A DNA stretch of 64,000 nucleotides from positions 1 to 64,000 of the forward strand of contig CAIUWA010000011.1 in the NCBI GenBank assembly GCA_903902745.1, given 5' to 3'. The DNA is from an uncultured Opitutia bacterium (GTDB lineage Bacteria > Verrucomicrobiota > Verrucomicrobiia > Opitutales > Opitutaceae). A program made the translations under genes and the position numbers. The notes below the pieces were generated by a model that ran no database searches, was not told where the DNA came from, and saw only the letters and a program-made list of their open reading frames with translations. Positions 53,043-60,844 of the stretch are shown here, piece by piece (position 1 is the first letter of the stretch; every line of letters starts with the position of its first letter).

Positions 53043-53486
53043 CTAGCGCGGGCCGACCGGTGGGATCAGCAGCAGCATGACGAACAACCCGAGCCGCCGG
53101 ATCACCTCGGCGAACTTGTCATAGTCCACCGGCTTTTGAATATATGCATTGCAGCCCAGCTGGTGGCACCGCTCCACCTCCCGCGAGTCGTCGGTGGTGG
53201 TGAGCATGATGACCGGGAGTCTTTTCAATTCCGGGTGCGCCTTGATGCGGCGCAGCACCTCGGTGCCGTCCACCTTGGGCATGCGGATGTCGAGCAGCAC
53301 GAGATAGGTGCCCTCCAGGACCCGGGCCGTCCTGCCGTCGCGTTCGAAAAAAAAGTCGAGGATCGCCTGGCCGTCGCGGAAATGCTCGATGCGGTTCGTC
53401 AGCCCGGCCATTTCCAGATTCTGGTGGATGAGGATGGCGTGGCCCTCGTCGTCGTCGACGATCAGGATCGTGGGGGCATTGTTCAT
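53043..53486 (-). CDS. Stand-alone response regulator (Rcp1-like receiver)
   Basis: A 147-aa single receiver without output domain. Landmarks are [20 protein letters not shown], phospho-Asp in [29 protein letters not shown] and the Lys in YIQKPVDY. The longer beta4-alpha4 region and RR-WGLF-like end ([15 protein letters not shown]) are typical of Rcp1-type regulators partnered with phytochrome-like kinases. It overlaps the upstream kinase gene by 4 bp and probably shuttles phosphate from that kinase to the receiver-kinase fusion. Confidence 0.94.
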   Translation of the reverse strand: MNNAPTILIVDDDEGHAILIHQNLEMAGLTNRIEHFRDGQAILDFFFERDGRTARVLEGTYLVLLDIRMPKVDGTEVLRRIKAHPELKRLPVIMLTTTDDSREVERCHQLGCNAYIQKPVDYDKFAEVIRRLGLFVMLLLIPPVGPR

Positions 53487-54742
53487 GGCGCGGTGCCATC
53501 GGCCGGGACGGCCGGGAGGGAGACTGTGAAACTGGAGCCGACGCCTTCCTGGCCCTCAACCCAAATCCGGCCCTTCTGCCGCTCAAGCACGCGCTGGGCG
53601 ATGGTCAGGCCCAGGCCCTCGCCGACCGTGAGGTCGGGGTTGAGCCGGTGGAAAATGTCGAAGACCTTGGCCTGGTGCTCGGCCGCGATGCCAATGCCGT
53701 TGTCGGCGACCGTGTAGACGGAATCGCCGCCCTCGGAGCGGCCGCTGATCTTCACCCGCAGCGGCCGGGCGGGGTCGCGGTACTTGAGCGCGTTGTCGAG
53801 GAGGTTGGCGAAGACCTGGCTGGTGTGGGCGCTGTCGCCCAGACAGGGGGGCAGTGGTTCCACGTGTACCTCGGCCTTGGCCTCGTCGAGTTGGAACTTC
53901 ATGGCCGCGAGGATTTCCGCGAGGAGCCGGTTCATGTCCAGCGGAACGATCGTCAGCGCCACGCGGCCCAGGCGCGAATAACGCAGCAGGCCCGCGAGGA
54001 GCGATTCCATCTTGATCACGCCCGCGTTGATGAAGCGCAGCGCCTGGGGGATGGTGACCTCGACCGGTTGCTTCAGCTCGAGGGGAGGGATGCCGCCGCT
54101 GCCGGCGGCGGCCATCGCCGTGCGGATGGAATCGCAGGCCCGGGTGAGCTGCTTGCCGAAGCCCTGCACGTTCACCAGCGGTGAGCGCAAGTCGTGCGAC
54201 ACGGTGTAGACGATCGTCTCCAGCTCCTTGTTCTTCTCCGCGAGGTCGGTGGCGAACTGCTGCAGCTCGGCCTCGTCTGCCTTGCGTTGCGTGATGTCGG
54301 TGCGGATGGCCACGTACTGGACCGGTTTGCCCGCGGCGTTGACGAACGGGAAGATGGTCGTGTCCACCCAGTAGAGCGTGCCGTCCTTCGCGCGATTCCG
54401 GATTTCCCCGTGCCAAACCAGACCGCGGCCGATGGTCCCCCAAAGGTCCCGGAAGAACTCCTTCGGGTGGTAATGCGAGTTGATGATGCGATGGTCCTCC
54501 CCGAGTAGCTCCTCCCGCGAGTATTTGGAGATCGCGCAGAACTTGTCGTTGATGTGGGTAATTTTGCCCGTGGCATCGGTGATCGCCACGATCGAGTGCT
54601 CATCCAGCGCCGCCTTGACGTAGCTCAGCTCCTTCAGGGTGGCGAGCCGCTCTTGCGCCGACTCGACCCGCTCCTGCTTCAAGGCCCGCAGGCGCGCGAT
54701 CAATTCGTCCTTGGTCAGCGCGGAAAAATCTTCAGTTGGCAC
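53483..54742 (-). CDS. PAS-domain sensor histidine kinase
   Basis: 419 aa, no TM segments, so a cytosolic sensor. An N-terminal coiled coil leads to one PAS domain (residues about 50-165: [49 protein letters not shown]). HisKA follows with [20 protein letters not shown], then HATPase_c with [20 protein letters not shown] and [14 protein letters not shown]. No haem or flavin cysteine is obvious in the PAS. First gene of the phosphorelay operon (kinase, receiver, receiver-kinase, NarL regulator). A CTAGGG palindrome lies 81 bp upstream. Confidence 0.94.
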   Translation of the reverse strand: MPTEDFSALTKDELIARLRALKQERVESAQERLATLKELSYVKAALDEHSIVAITDATGKITHINDKFCAISKYSREELLGEDHRIINSHYHPKEFFRDLWGTIGRGLVWHGEIRNRAKDGTLYWVDTTIFPFVNAAGKPVQYVAIRTDITQRKADEAELQQFATDLAEKNKELETIVYTVSHDLRSPLVNVQGFGKQLTRACDSIRTAMAAAGSGGIPPLELKQPVEVTIPQALRFINAGVIKMESLLAGLLRYSRLGRVALTIVPLDMNRLLAEILAAMKFQLDEAKAEVHVEPLPPCLGDSAHTSQVFANLLDNALKYRDPARPLRVKISGRSEGGDSVYTVADNGIGIAAEHQAKVFDIFHRLNPDLTVGEGLGLTIAQRVLERQKGRIWVEGQEGVGSSFTVSLPAVPADGTAP

Positions 54743-54822
54743 GCCGGCAATTTGTTAATCGCGCCCTTGCGCCGCAAGGCCCGTCTTCGCGCGGCGGCGT
54801 CGCCGGCGGAAGGTCGCAGTTC

Positions 54823-54841
54823 GCTAGGGATTTTCCCTAGC
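54823..54841. promoter_or_regulatory. Perfect GCTAGGGA-TTT-TCCCTAGC palindrome, divergent promoter region
   Basis: Eight-base perfect arms around TTT, in the 184-bp divergent gap between the phosphorelay operon and the Cys-rich protein/P-type ATPase operon, nearly equidistant from both starts. It is a likely operator for a dimeric regulator, plausibly the NarL-type regulator encoded by the left operon (inference). Related sites lie at 40578 and, weaker, 10533. Confidence 0.6.
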
Positions 54842-54926
54842 GGGAAATCGCCGCACCTCCGATTCCCCGCGAGGCGAACCACGGGCAGAATAGGGTCGGG
54901 GCGCTGGCCGGAAAAACGCCCCGACC

Positions 54927-55262
54927 ATGGATAACGCCAAAATTCCCCCGTCACTCGTCGCGAAACTCGTCGCCCTTTGTTCCCAATGCCCGGACGACCA
55001 CTTCACGGAAAAATGTCCGTTCAAATTACTCGCCGGGGTTTCCTGGCCCAGCCGGAAGGCGCTCTTCAAGCAGATGGACCGGGAGCAGGTGGAGCAGCTG
55101 TTTGATCTGGCCACGGATTGCGCGTGCCCCGAGGACCCGCGGCGAACTGGCCGGGAAATTGATTTTCCAACAATCGCCAAGGAGGGCGCAACTGTCGCCT
55201 TGCCGCGTGGTCGGTCCCGAGAGCCGGACTCGCGCTCCCCTGAGGACCATCTTTGCTTGTGA
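54927..55262 (+). CDS. Cys-motif hypothetical protein coupled to a P-type ATPase
   Basis: A 111-aa soluble protein. The first 75 residues are well structured with a cysteine set: [19 protein letters not shown] and [11 protein letters not shown], giving a CxxC...C...CxC pattern that suggests metal or Fe-S binding. The last 35 residues are basic and low in complexity. Its stop overlaps the GTG start of the ATPase gene (GTGA), implying translational coupling. I do not recognise the family; a metallochaperone or sensor for the ATPase is a guess from context. Confidence 0.72.
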   Translation: MDNAKIPPSLVAKLVALCSQCPDDHFTEKCPFKLLAGVSWPSRKALFKQMDREQVEQLFDLATDCACPEDPRRTGREIDFPTIAKEGATVALPRGRSREPDSRSPEDHLCL

Positions 55263-57208
55263 ATCCCACCCCGAAAAATCCCCCCGCCCAGGACTCGCCA
55301 AAATCACCGGCCCCAAAATCGAGCCAGGAGCCGGCGCCCACCCGCGCGTGGTATGCGCCCGCCGCCCTTTGGCAGCGCAAGACCTCGGTCATCGCGGTGC
55401 TGGCCCTGGTGGGCATCGCGGCGCATCTGGCGCTCCGCTTCGGCTGGCAGGCGACGCCCCCCCTTTCCCGGATTCCGCTGCTGGTGACGCTCGTGATCGG
55501 CGGCGCCCCGCTGCTCTACGATCTGCTGCGGAAGCTGCTGAAGCGGGAATTCGGCTCCGATCTGCTCGGCGGCATTTCCATCATTACCTCCGTGGTGCTC
55601 GGCGAATATCTCGCGGGGTCCATCATCGTGCTGATGCTCGCGGGTGGCGAGGCGCTGGAAAGTTACGCGTTGCGCAGCGCCTCCTCGGTGCTGGCCGCCC
55701 TGGCGAAGCGGATGCCGTCCGTCGCCCACCGGAAACGCGGTTCTGAAATCGCGGACGTGGCGTTGCCGGACGTGGCCGTCGGCGACACGCTCGAGATTTA
55801 CCCGCACGACATCTGCCCGGTGGACGGCGTCGTGACCGGGGGTCACGGCGTGATGGATGAATCCTACCTGACCGGCGAGCCGTTCCAGATCACCAAGACC
55901 TCCGGCTCAAGCGTGCTCTCGGGCGCGATCAACGGCGAGTCGGCGCTCACCATCCGCACGACCCGGCTCGCGGCCGATTCGCGCTACGCGAAGATCATGG
56001 AGGTCATGCGCGAGTCGGAGAGCAAGCGTCCCCAGCTGCAGCGCCTCGGCGACCAGCTCGGCGCCATCTACACGCCGGTGGCCCTGACCGTGGCCGTCCT
56101 CGCGTGGGCACTGAGCGGGGAATCGCTGCGTTTCCTCGCCGTCCTGGTCATCGCCACGCCCTGTCCGCTCCTGCTCGCCATTCCCATCGCCATCATCGGC
56201 TCCATTTCCCTCTGCGCCCGGCGGGCCATCATCGTCAAGAGCCCGGTCGTGCTCGAGCAAATCGCCGGCTGCCGCACGGCGATTTTCGACAAGACGGGCA
56301 CGCTGACCTACGGCGAGCCGAAGCTGACCGAGCAGCTCATCGCGCCCGGCTTCGGGCAGCCGGAAGTGCTGACGCTCGTCGCCAGCATGGAGCGTTACTC
56401 CAAGCATCCGCTCGCCCGCGCCATTCTCGCCGCCGCGAAGGAGACGGGTCTGGCGCTGCCCGAGGCCGCCGAAGTCGGCGAGCAACCCGGCCAGGGGCTG
56501 CGGGGAACCGTTTCCGGCCGCCAGTTGCTGGTCACAAGCCGCAACAAGCTCCTCGCGCAAAACATTCCCGGCGCCGCGCAGCTCCCGCCCATCGCCGGGG
56601 GCCTCGAATGCGTGGTCGTGATCGACGGCCGCTATGCCGCGGCGCTGCGCTTCCGCGATGCGCCGCGCACGGACAGCCGGCCGTTCGTGAGCCACCTCGG
56701 GCCGAAGCATCACTTCTCGCGCGTGATGCTCGTGTCGGGCGATCGCGAATCGGAAGTCCGCTACCTCGCCGAGCAGGTGGGCATCACCGAAATCCACGCC
56801 GAGAAGAGTCCCGAGGAAAAACTCGCCATCGTCCGCGCGGAAACCGCGCAGGCCAAGACGCTCTATGTCGGCGACGGCATCAACGACGCCCCCGCCATGA
56901 TGGCCGCCACCGTGGGCATGGCCATCGGGCAGAACAGCGACGTGACCGCCGAGGCGGCGGGCGTCGTGGTCATGGACAACTCGCTCACCAAGGTGGACGA
57001 ATTCATGCACATCAGCCGCCGGATGCGGATCATCGCGCTCCAGAGCGCGGTGGGCGGCATGATCCTGAGCATGGTGGGCATGGCCTTCGCCGCCACCGGT
57101 CACCTCAGCCCGGTCAGCGGCGCCATCGCGCAGGAAATCATCGACGTGCTGGCCGTGCTGAACGCGTTGCGGGCGGCATTTCCGCCCAAGGTGCTGCATG
57201 ATCTCTGA
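55259..57208 (+). CDS. P1B-type ATPase with TPC metal motif and no N-terminal metal-binding domain
   Basis: Start GTG 55259 overlapping the previous stop (649 aa); TTG 55253 is an alternative. It begins with a Pro-rich disordered segment, then two TM helices before the conserved core. The actuator loop is SYLTGEPFQ. The intramembrane motif is [11 protein letters not shown], where most metal ATPases have CPC or [24 protein letters not shown] and [13 protein letters not shown] are intact. HMA and HMBD domains are absent. The TPC motif makes the transported ion hard to predict. Similar pumps occur near low-oxygen and stress genes. Confidence 0.9.
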   Translation: MNPTPKNPPAQDSPKSPAPKSSQEPAPTRAWYAPAALWQRKTSVIAVLALVGIAAHLALRFGWQATPPLSRIPLLVTLVIGGAPLLYDLLRKLLKREFGSDLLGGISIITSVVLGEYLAGSIIVLMLAGGEALESYALRSASSVLAALAKRMPSVAHRKRGSEIADVALPDVAVGDTLEIYPHDICPVDGVVTGGHGVMDESYLTGEPFQITKTSGSSVLSGAINGESALTIRTTRLAADSRYAKIMEVMRESESKRPQLQRLGDQLGAIYTPVALTVAVLAWALSGESLRFLAVLVIATPCPLLLAIPIAIIGSISLCARRAIIVKSPVVLEQIAGCRTAIFDKTGTLTYGEPKLTEQLIAPGFGQPEVLTLVASMERYSKHPLARAILAAAKETGLALPEAAEVGEQPGQGLRGTVSGRQLLVTSRNKLLAQNIPGAAQLPPIAGGLECVVVIDGRYAAALRFRDAPRTDSRPFVSHLGPKHHFSRVMLVSGDRESEVRYLAEQVGITEIHAEKSPEEKLAIVRAETAQAKTLYVGDGINDAPAMMAATVGMAIGQNSDVTAEAAGVVVMDNSLTKVDEFMHISRRMRIIALQSAVGGMILSMVGMAFAATGHLSPVSGAIAQEIIDVLAVLNALRAAFPPKVLHDL

Positions 57209-57253
57209 CGGCCCGCGCCGCCACGAGATTCGTTGCGGCAGAGACTTCCCCCG

Positions 57254-57895
57254 ATGAGCCGGAATCCTCCCGACTCCAAACCGACCGCGTTTTCCGCGGA
57301 GCTGCAGGCCTTGATCGACCGCTTTGACGACCGGCCGGTGCGCCTGGGCGAGATCCTCGAGGCCACACAGGGCCGCGGCTATTATCTGCTGCTCCTGCTC
57401 ATTGCGCTGCCGTTCGTCGGGCCGATTCCGTTGCCCGGCGTTTCCATCCCGTTCGGGCTGGCGGTGACGCTGCTGGGGACCCGCCTGGCGCTGGACCGGA
57501 AGCCCTGGCTGCCCCAACGACTGCTGCGGCATGAGTTCCCGGCGCGGTCCCTCGGGAAACTGCTCGGCGCCGTCCGGCGGATCATGCGGGGGATCGAATA
57601 CTTCCTGCGCCCGCGGCTGGCCTTTGTGTCGGACCGGGCGGTCTTTCGCCGCCTCGCGGGCCTGCTGATCGCGATTTCTGGCCTGATGCTCATGCTGCCG
57701 CTCCCGCTGCCGTTTAGTAATTCCCTGCCGGCGTGGACAGTGATCCTGCTCGCGGCGGGGTCACTCGGGCGCGATGGCCTGTTTTTCATCCTCGGCTGCG
57801 TTTCCTTCGCCCTCAGCGTGGCATATTTCACCCTGGTGGCACTCGGCGGCATGTCCGTGCTGGATCGACTCCGCGGGTTCTTCACCGGTGGCTGA
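57254..57895 (+). CDS. exoD: ExoD-family membrane protein
   Basis: Start at ATG 57254 (213 aa). The short N-terminus LIDRFDDRPVRLGEILEATQ is followed by GRGYYLLLLLIALPFVGPIP and LPGVSIPFG, the ExoD signature, and three or four further TM helices (LAGLLIAISGLMLMLPLPLP; LPAWTVILLAAGSLGRDGLF). ExoD was first linked to exopolysaccharide and alkali tolerance in rhizobia; the molecular role is unknown. It lies 45 bp after the ATPase gene and may be co-transcribed. Confidence 0.9.
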   Translation: MSRNPPDSKPTAFSAELQALIDRFDDRPVRLGEILEATQGRGYYLLLLLIALPFVGPIPLPGVSIPFGLAVTLLGTRLALDRKPWLPQRLLRHEFPARSLGKLLGAVRRIMRGIEYFLRPRLAFVSDRAVFRRLAGLLIAISGLMLMLPLPLPFSNSLPAWTVILLAAGSLGRDGLFFILGCVSFALSVAYFTLVALGGMSVLDRLRGFFTGG

Positions 57896-57976
57896 GCCGA
57901 ATCCCGCGGCCGGCCGGTGCGGCGCGACGCAAATAGTGCAGGAAAAATGACAAGCGCCGCGGAGCGAGGGGTGGGG

Positions 57977-58003
57977 CGGCCGGGGTATATTTGCACCCGG
58001 CCG
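57977..58003. promoter_or_regulatory. Hairpin upstream of the aldolase gene
   Basis: CGGCCGGGGT and ACCCGGCCG pair with a single bulged G around ATATTTGC, 45 bp before the aldolase start. It could be the exoD terminator or a 5' leader structure; a GAGTGCACTC palindrome follows at 58018. Confidence 0.35.
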
Positions 58004-58047
58004 GAACCAAACCTTTGGGAGTGCACTCTGCAAAGAAAGGAAAACCC

Positions 58048-59058
58048 ATGAAGCCACACGAACTCGAAGCCACCGCCCGCGCGCTCGTCGCCGCGGGGAA
58101 GGGAATTTTAGCCGCGGATGAAAGCGGGCCGACGATCGCGAAGCGGTTCCAAGCCTTGGCGGTGCCGGTCACCGAGGAAAACCGGCGCGCCTACCGGGAG
58201 CTGCTGTTCACCGCGCCGGGGCTGGGGGAATTCATCAGCGGGATCATTTTGTACGATGAGACCATCCGGCAAAAGGCGACGGACGGCGCCACCTTCGTCG
58301 AGGTGCTGCAGCGGCAGGGGATCATCCCGGGCATCAAGGTGGACCTCGGGGCGAAGGCCCTCGCGGGCTTTCCCGAGGACAAGATCACCGAGGGCCTGGA
58401 CGGCCTGCGCGAGCGGCTGGCCGAGTATGCGCGGCTCGGGGCGCGTTTCACCAAGTGGCGGGCGGTCATCGCGGTCGATGACGACCACCCGAGCCGCACG
58501 TGCCTCGCGGCCAACGCCGAGGCGCTCGCGCGTTTCGCCGCGCTCAGCCAGGAGGCGGGGCTGGTGCCGATCGTCGAGCCGGAGGTGCTGATGGACGGCG
58601 AGCACACCATCGAGCGCCATTTCGAGGTCACGGCAGCGGCGCAACAGCGGGTCTTCCAATCATTGTCGGAGCATCGCGTGCATCTGGAAGGGATACTGCT
58701 CAAGCCGAACATGGTGCTGAGCGGCAAGGAGTGTTCGCATCAGGCCGGAATGGAGCAGGTGGCCGAGGCGACGCTGCGCTGCCTGCGGCGCGGGGTCCCT
58801 GCGGCGGTGCCCGGCATCGTGTTTCTCTCCGGCGGGCAAAGCGACGAGCAGGCGACGGAGCACCTGAATGCCATGAACCGGGTCGGCCCCGCGCCCTGGG
58901 CGCTGAGTTTTTCCTACGGCCGCGCCCTGCAGGCGCCGGCGCTGCGCATCTGGGCCGGCGTGGCGGCCAATGCCGGCCTCGCGCAGAAGGCGCTGCTCCA
59001 TCGGGCGCAGTGCAACGCCGCCGCCCGACTCGGGAAATATTCCGCCGACATGGAGTGA
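58048..59058 (+). CDS. Class I fructose-bisphosphate aldolase
   Basis: Start at ATG 58048 (336 aa), preceded by an AAAGGAAAA ribosome-binding stretch. The animal/plant-type class I family is clear: GKGILAADESGPTIAKRFQ, ENRRAYRELLF, SGIILYDETIRQ, a substrate-lysine segment FTKWRAVIAV, the Schiff-base lysine in EGILLKPNMVLSG and the loop PGIVFLSGGQSDEQAT. It cleaves fructose 1,6-bisphosphate in glycolysis, or forms it in gluconeogenesis. In bacteria this type often replaces or supplements class II under stress or anaerobiosis, which suits its position beside the low-oxygen genes. Confidence 0.96.
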   Translation: MKPHELEATARALVAAGKGILAADESGPTIAKRFQALAVPVTEENRRAYRELLFTAPGLGEFISGIILYDETIRQKATDGATFVEVLQRQGIIPGIKVDLGAKALAGFPEDKITEGLDGLRERLAEYARLGARFTKWRAVIAVDDDHPSRTCLAANAEALARFAALSQEAGLVPIVEPEVLMDGEHTIERHFEVTAAAQQRVFQSLSEHRVHLEGILLKPNMVLSGKECSHQAGMEQVAEATLRCLRRGVPAAVPGIVFLSGGQSDEQATEHLNAMNRVGPAPWALSFSYGRALQAPALRIWAGVAANAGLAQKALLHRAQCNAAARLGKYSADME

Positions 59059-59208
59059 GCGGCGGCCGAGGGCCCTCATGGATTTCGCTCAATGAAATTC
59101 CCCGCCGCCCCCGAGCCGATTGTCATTATCCATCGGCTTTACGCCGCGATCATCAGTCCGGCGGACCCAACCCTCGCGGCTTCGCGTGACACGATTGAAT
59201 GATTCGGT

Positions 59209-59307
59209 TCAGCCGTCCAATGGCGACCGCACGCCCATCCCCGGCTTCACCATCACATGGGTATAAATCTGCGTCGTCTCGACGCTCTCATGCCCGAGCA
59301 AATCCTG
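59209..59307 (-). pseudogene. intI: Integron integrase (intI) C-terminal remnant
   Basis: The minus strand encodes 32 residues ending at a TGA (59209-59211): [18 protein letters not shown] then [14 protein letters not shown]. This is the end of integron integrases, including the active-site region GH...TTxIYTHV with the catalytic Tyr and the GVRSPLD tail, which distinguishes IntI from ordinary XerC/D recombinases. Upstream the homology stops abruptly at 59308 and a GIY-YIG gene occupies the place of the other 300 or so codons. Orientation is divergent from the attC-bearing cassettes at 59842-60821, as in a complete integron. Confidence 0.85.
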
Positions 59308-59327
59308 CCGCGTAAAGAGGCTGCGCC

Positions 59328-59603
59328 TCACGCGGTTGATCTGGCAGGAAGTCTGGCGAAATAATGACGACATTGGCGCTGTAAATGCCTGCGACCTGAA
59401 CCGCTTTTCAAAAACTCCTCCCGGCCACGGGCGTCGGCTTCCTCAAAGTACGCTTCATAGTAAATCAAGCGCCACGGGCCACGATGAGAAGTAGCCGGAG
59501 CCAACCCCGTCTGATGCTGGGCCAATCTCCGCCGAAGATCGGAACTATAGCCGATGTACAACCCATGGTCTGATTCCGAATGTAGAACATAGGTGTAGTG
59601 CAT
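59328..59603 (-). CDS. GIY-YIG endonuclease-domain protein
   Basis: Start at ATG 59603 (91 aa), where [20 protein letters not shown] gives the GIY-YIG strands (YTYVL...LYIGY). [12 protein letters not shown] and an [11 protein letters not shown] segment continue the UvrC/UPF0213-like nuclease module. The catalytic Tyr, Arg and Glu positions appear present. Small stand-alone members are common and mostly uncharacterised. Its stop lies 20 bp from the intI remnant, and it sits exactly where the integrase body should be, on the same strand. It may be a cassette gene in inverse orientation or an insertion. Confidence 0.87.
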   Translation of the reverse strand: MHYTYVLHSESDHGLYIGYSSDLRRRLAQHQTGLAPATSHRGPWRLIYYEAYFEEADARGREEFLKSGSGRRHLQRQCRHYFARLPARSTA

Positions 59604-59841
59604 GGCAGTCAGGTTTTCATGCTGCCGCGTTGGCGAAGCCATTTACGCGGTCACCCTTCCCGCGTCCACAAGTCGACTTCAGCCCGGTGACGTTTGCTTC
59701 ATCCCTAAGAGTTCCGGCGGCTTTGTGCCGTTTATATTTATTTGTGCGGCGGGCAAATCACGAACTGGGTTTTACGGAGCTTTGGGAGATGCGTCCGTTT
59801 CCGCGCCTAAGATTGAGCTGTTGTGCTGCACGCGTGCGCGG
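59604..59841. other. Cassette-like stretch without a convincing gene
   Basis: This 238-bp stretch between the GIY-YIG start and the attC is of lower GC. A weak TTG-started frame (59630-59884) ends inside the attC as cassette ORFs do, but its 84 residues look arbitrary. If the attC closes a cassette, this is either a non-coding cassette or the regulatory 5' region of the GIY-YIG gene plus attI remains. Confidence 0.35.
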
Positions 59842-59898
59842 GCCCGACCAGTCGCTACAGCCAACGCGCTTCGCGCGTGGCTGATCTCTTAGTTGGGC
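59842..59898 (+). other. attC recombination site (integron cassette), copy 3
   Basis: 57 bp: R'' GCCCGAC, spacer CAGTCGCTAC, L'' AGCCAAC, the central palindrome GCGCTTCGCGC, L' GTGGCTGATC, and R' GTTGGGC at 59892-59898. It shares CCAGTCGCTACAGCCAAC and GTGGCTGATCTC with attC copy 2 at 6017-6080. The next cassette gene starts eight bases after R'. Confidence 0.92.
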
Positions 59899-59905
59899 AA
59901 AAAAC

Positions 59906-60796
59906 ATGAACTTACGCATCACAATAATTCTCCTTTCCATCGCGGCCAGCGCGGCCGCGGCAAACCGTTCGGCGACCGTCAATGGGCATAAGCTCACCTA
60001 CGAGCTGCTCGGGGAGGGACGCCCCATCGTCTTTCTGCACGGCGGCGGCGATAGCGCGGCCTTTTCGTTTCCCAGCCAAATCGACGAATTTGCGGTCCGG
60101 CATCAGGTAATTGCCCCGGAGCAAACCGGCCACGGGCACACTCCCGACATAGCCGGGCCGCTTAGCTACAGTCAAATGGCCGAGGACACCGCTGAACTAT
60201 TGCGGCAGCTTAATCTCACCCAAGTCGACGTAGTCGGATGGAGTGATGGTGGTAACGTAGGCTTGATGTTGGCGGCACGGCATCCGGCATTGGTTCGTCG
60301 CTTGGTGGTCAGTGGAGCCAATTTCTCTCCGTCTGGCATAGACCCGAAAGATTTAAAGGAGTTGGAAGCGTCGTCGCCGCTCGAGATAATGGACGAGGCA
60401 GAGCGAACCGAATATGCCGCGCTGACGCCTGACGGCGCTGCTCACATTCCCGTAATCGGGGGAAAGCTGAAGGATCTTTGGCTGCATCATCCCACGCCAG
60501 ACGAGTTGAGTCCTGCGATCCTGCGAACAATCCGCGCGCGGGTGATGGTCATGGCGGGCGATCACGATGTCGTTCCGCTGGCCCATACGACCGAGCTCTA
60601 TCGCTCATTGCCGAACGCGGAGCTCTTCATCCTCCCTGGCACGTCGCATCACACCTTCCGAACGCGACCGGATTGGGTGAATCCGGTAATTCTCGCGTTC
60701 CTCGATTCAGAAAGCGTCAGCAAGCCGAACCAAACGCCCGAGCCGGCGGCCACGCCCATCACGGCCCCTGCGGGACAGGAGCCGCGCCGGCCGTAG
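59906..60796 (+). CDS. Cassette-encoded exported alpha/beta hydrolase
   Basis: 296 aa with a Sec signal peptide (MNLRITIILLSIAASAAAAN). The alpha/beta hydrolase fold is complete: oxyanion motif VFLHGGGDSA, nucleophile elbow VGWSDGGNVG (Ser in GWSDG), acid Asp in MAGDHDVVP and catalytic His in GTSHHTF. Length and order are normal for esterase/epoxide-hydrolase/haloperoxidase-like enzymes. The gene begins directly behind attC copy 3 and its stop lies inside attC copy 4, so it is a complete mobile cassette. The C-terminal tail (about 30 Pro/Ala-rich residues) overlaps the attC. GC is lower than in neighbouring genes. Substrate unknown. Confidence 0.92.
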   Translation: MNLRITIILLSIAASAAAANRSATVNGHKLTYELLGEGRPIVFLHGGGDSAAFSFPSQIDEFAVRHQVIAPEQTGHGHTPDIAGPLSYSQMAEDTAELLRQLNLTQVDVVGWSDGGNVGLMLAARHPALVRRLVVSGANFSPSGIDPKDLKELEASSPLEIMDEAERTEYAALTPDGAAHIPVIGGKLKDLWLHHPTPDELSPAILRTIRARVMVMAGDHDVVPLAHTTELYRSLPNAELFILPGTSHHTFRTRPDWVNPVILAFLDSESVSKPNQTPEPAATPITAPAGQEPRRP

Positions 60797-60821
60797 CCGC
60801 GGCTCATCTGCAACGTTGGGC
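60764..60821 (+). other. Degenerate attC site, copy 4
   Basis: L'' GAGCCGCG, L' CGCGGCTCATCTGC and R' GTTGGGC (60815-60821) match copies 1-3, with the central palindrome built on GCCGGCC. The R'' box has decayed to GCCCCTG, losing the AAC. After R' only 23 bases remain before the 3' end of hemN, so the array ends here. Confidence 0.75.
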
Positions 60822-60844
60822 AAAAAAGATGAAGCGAAACACGG

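Noticed and set aside
59630-59884. 84-codon cassette ORF ending in attC copy 3
   Set aside because: TTG start without a ribosome-binding site and no recognisable protein pattern; kept only as a possible non-coding cassette.
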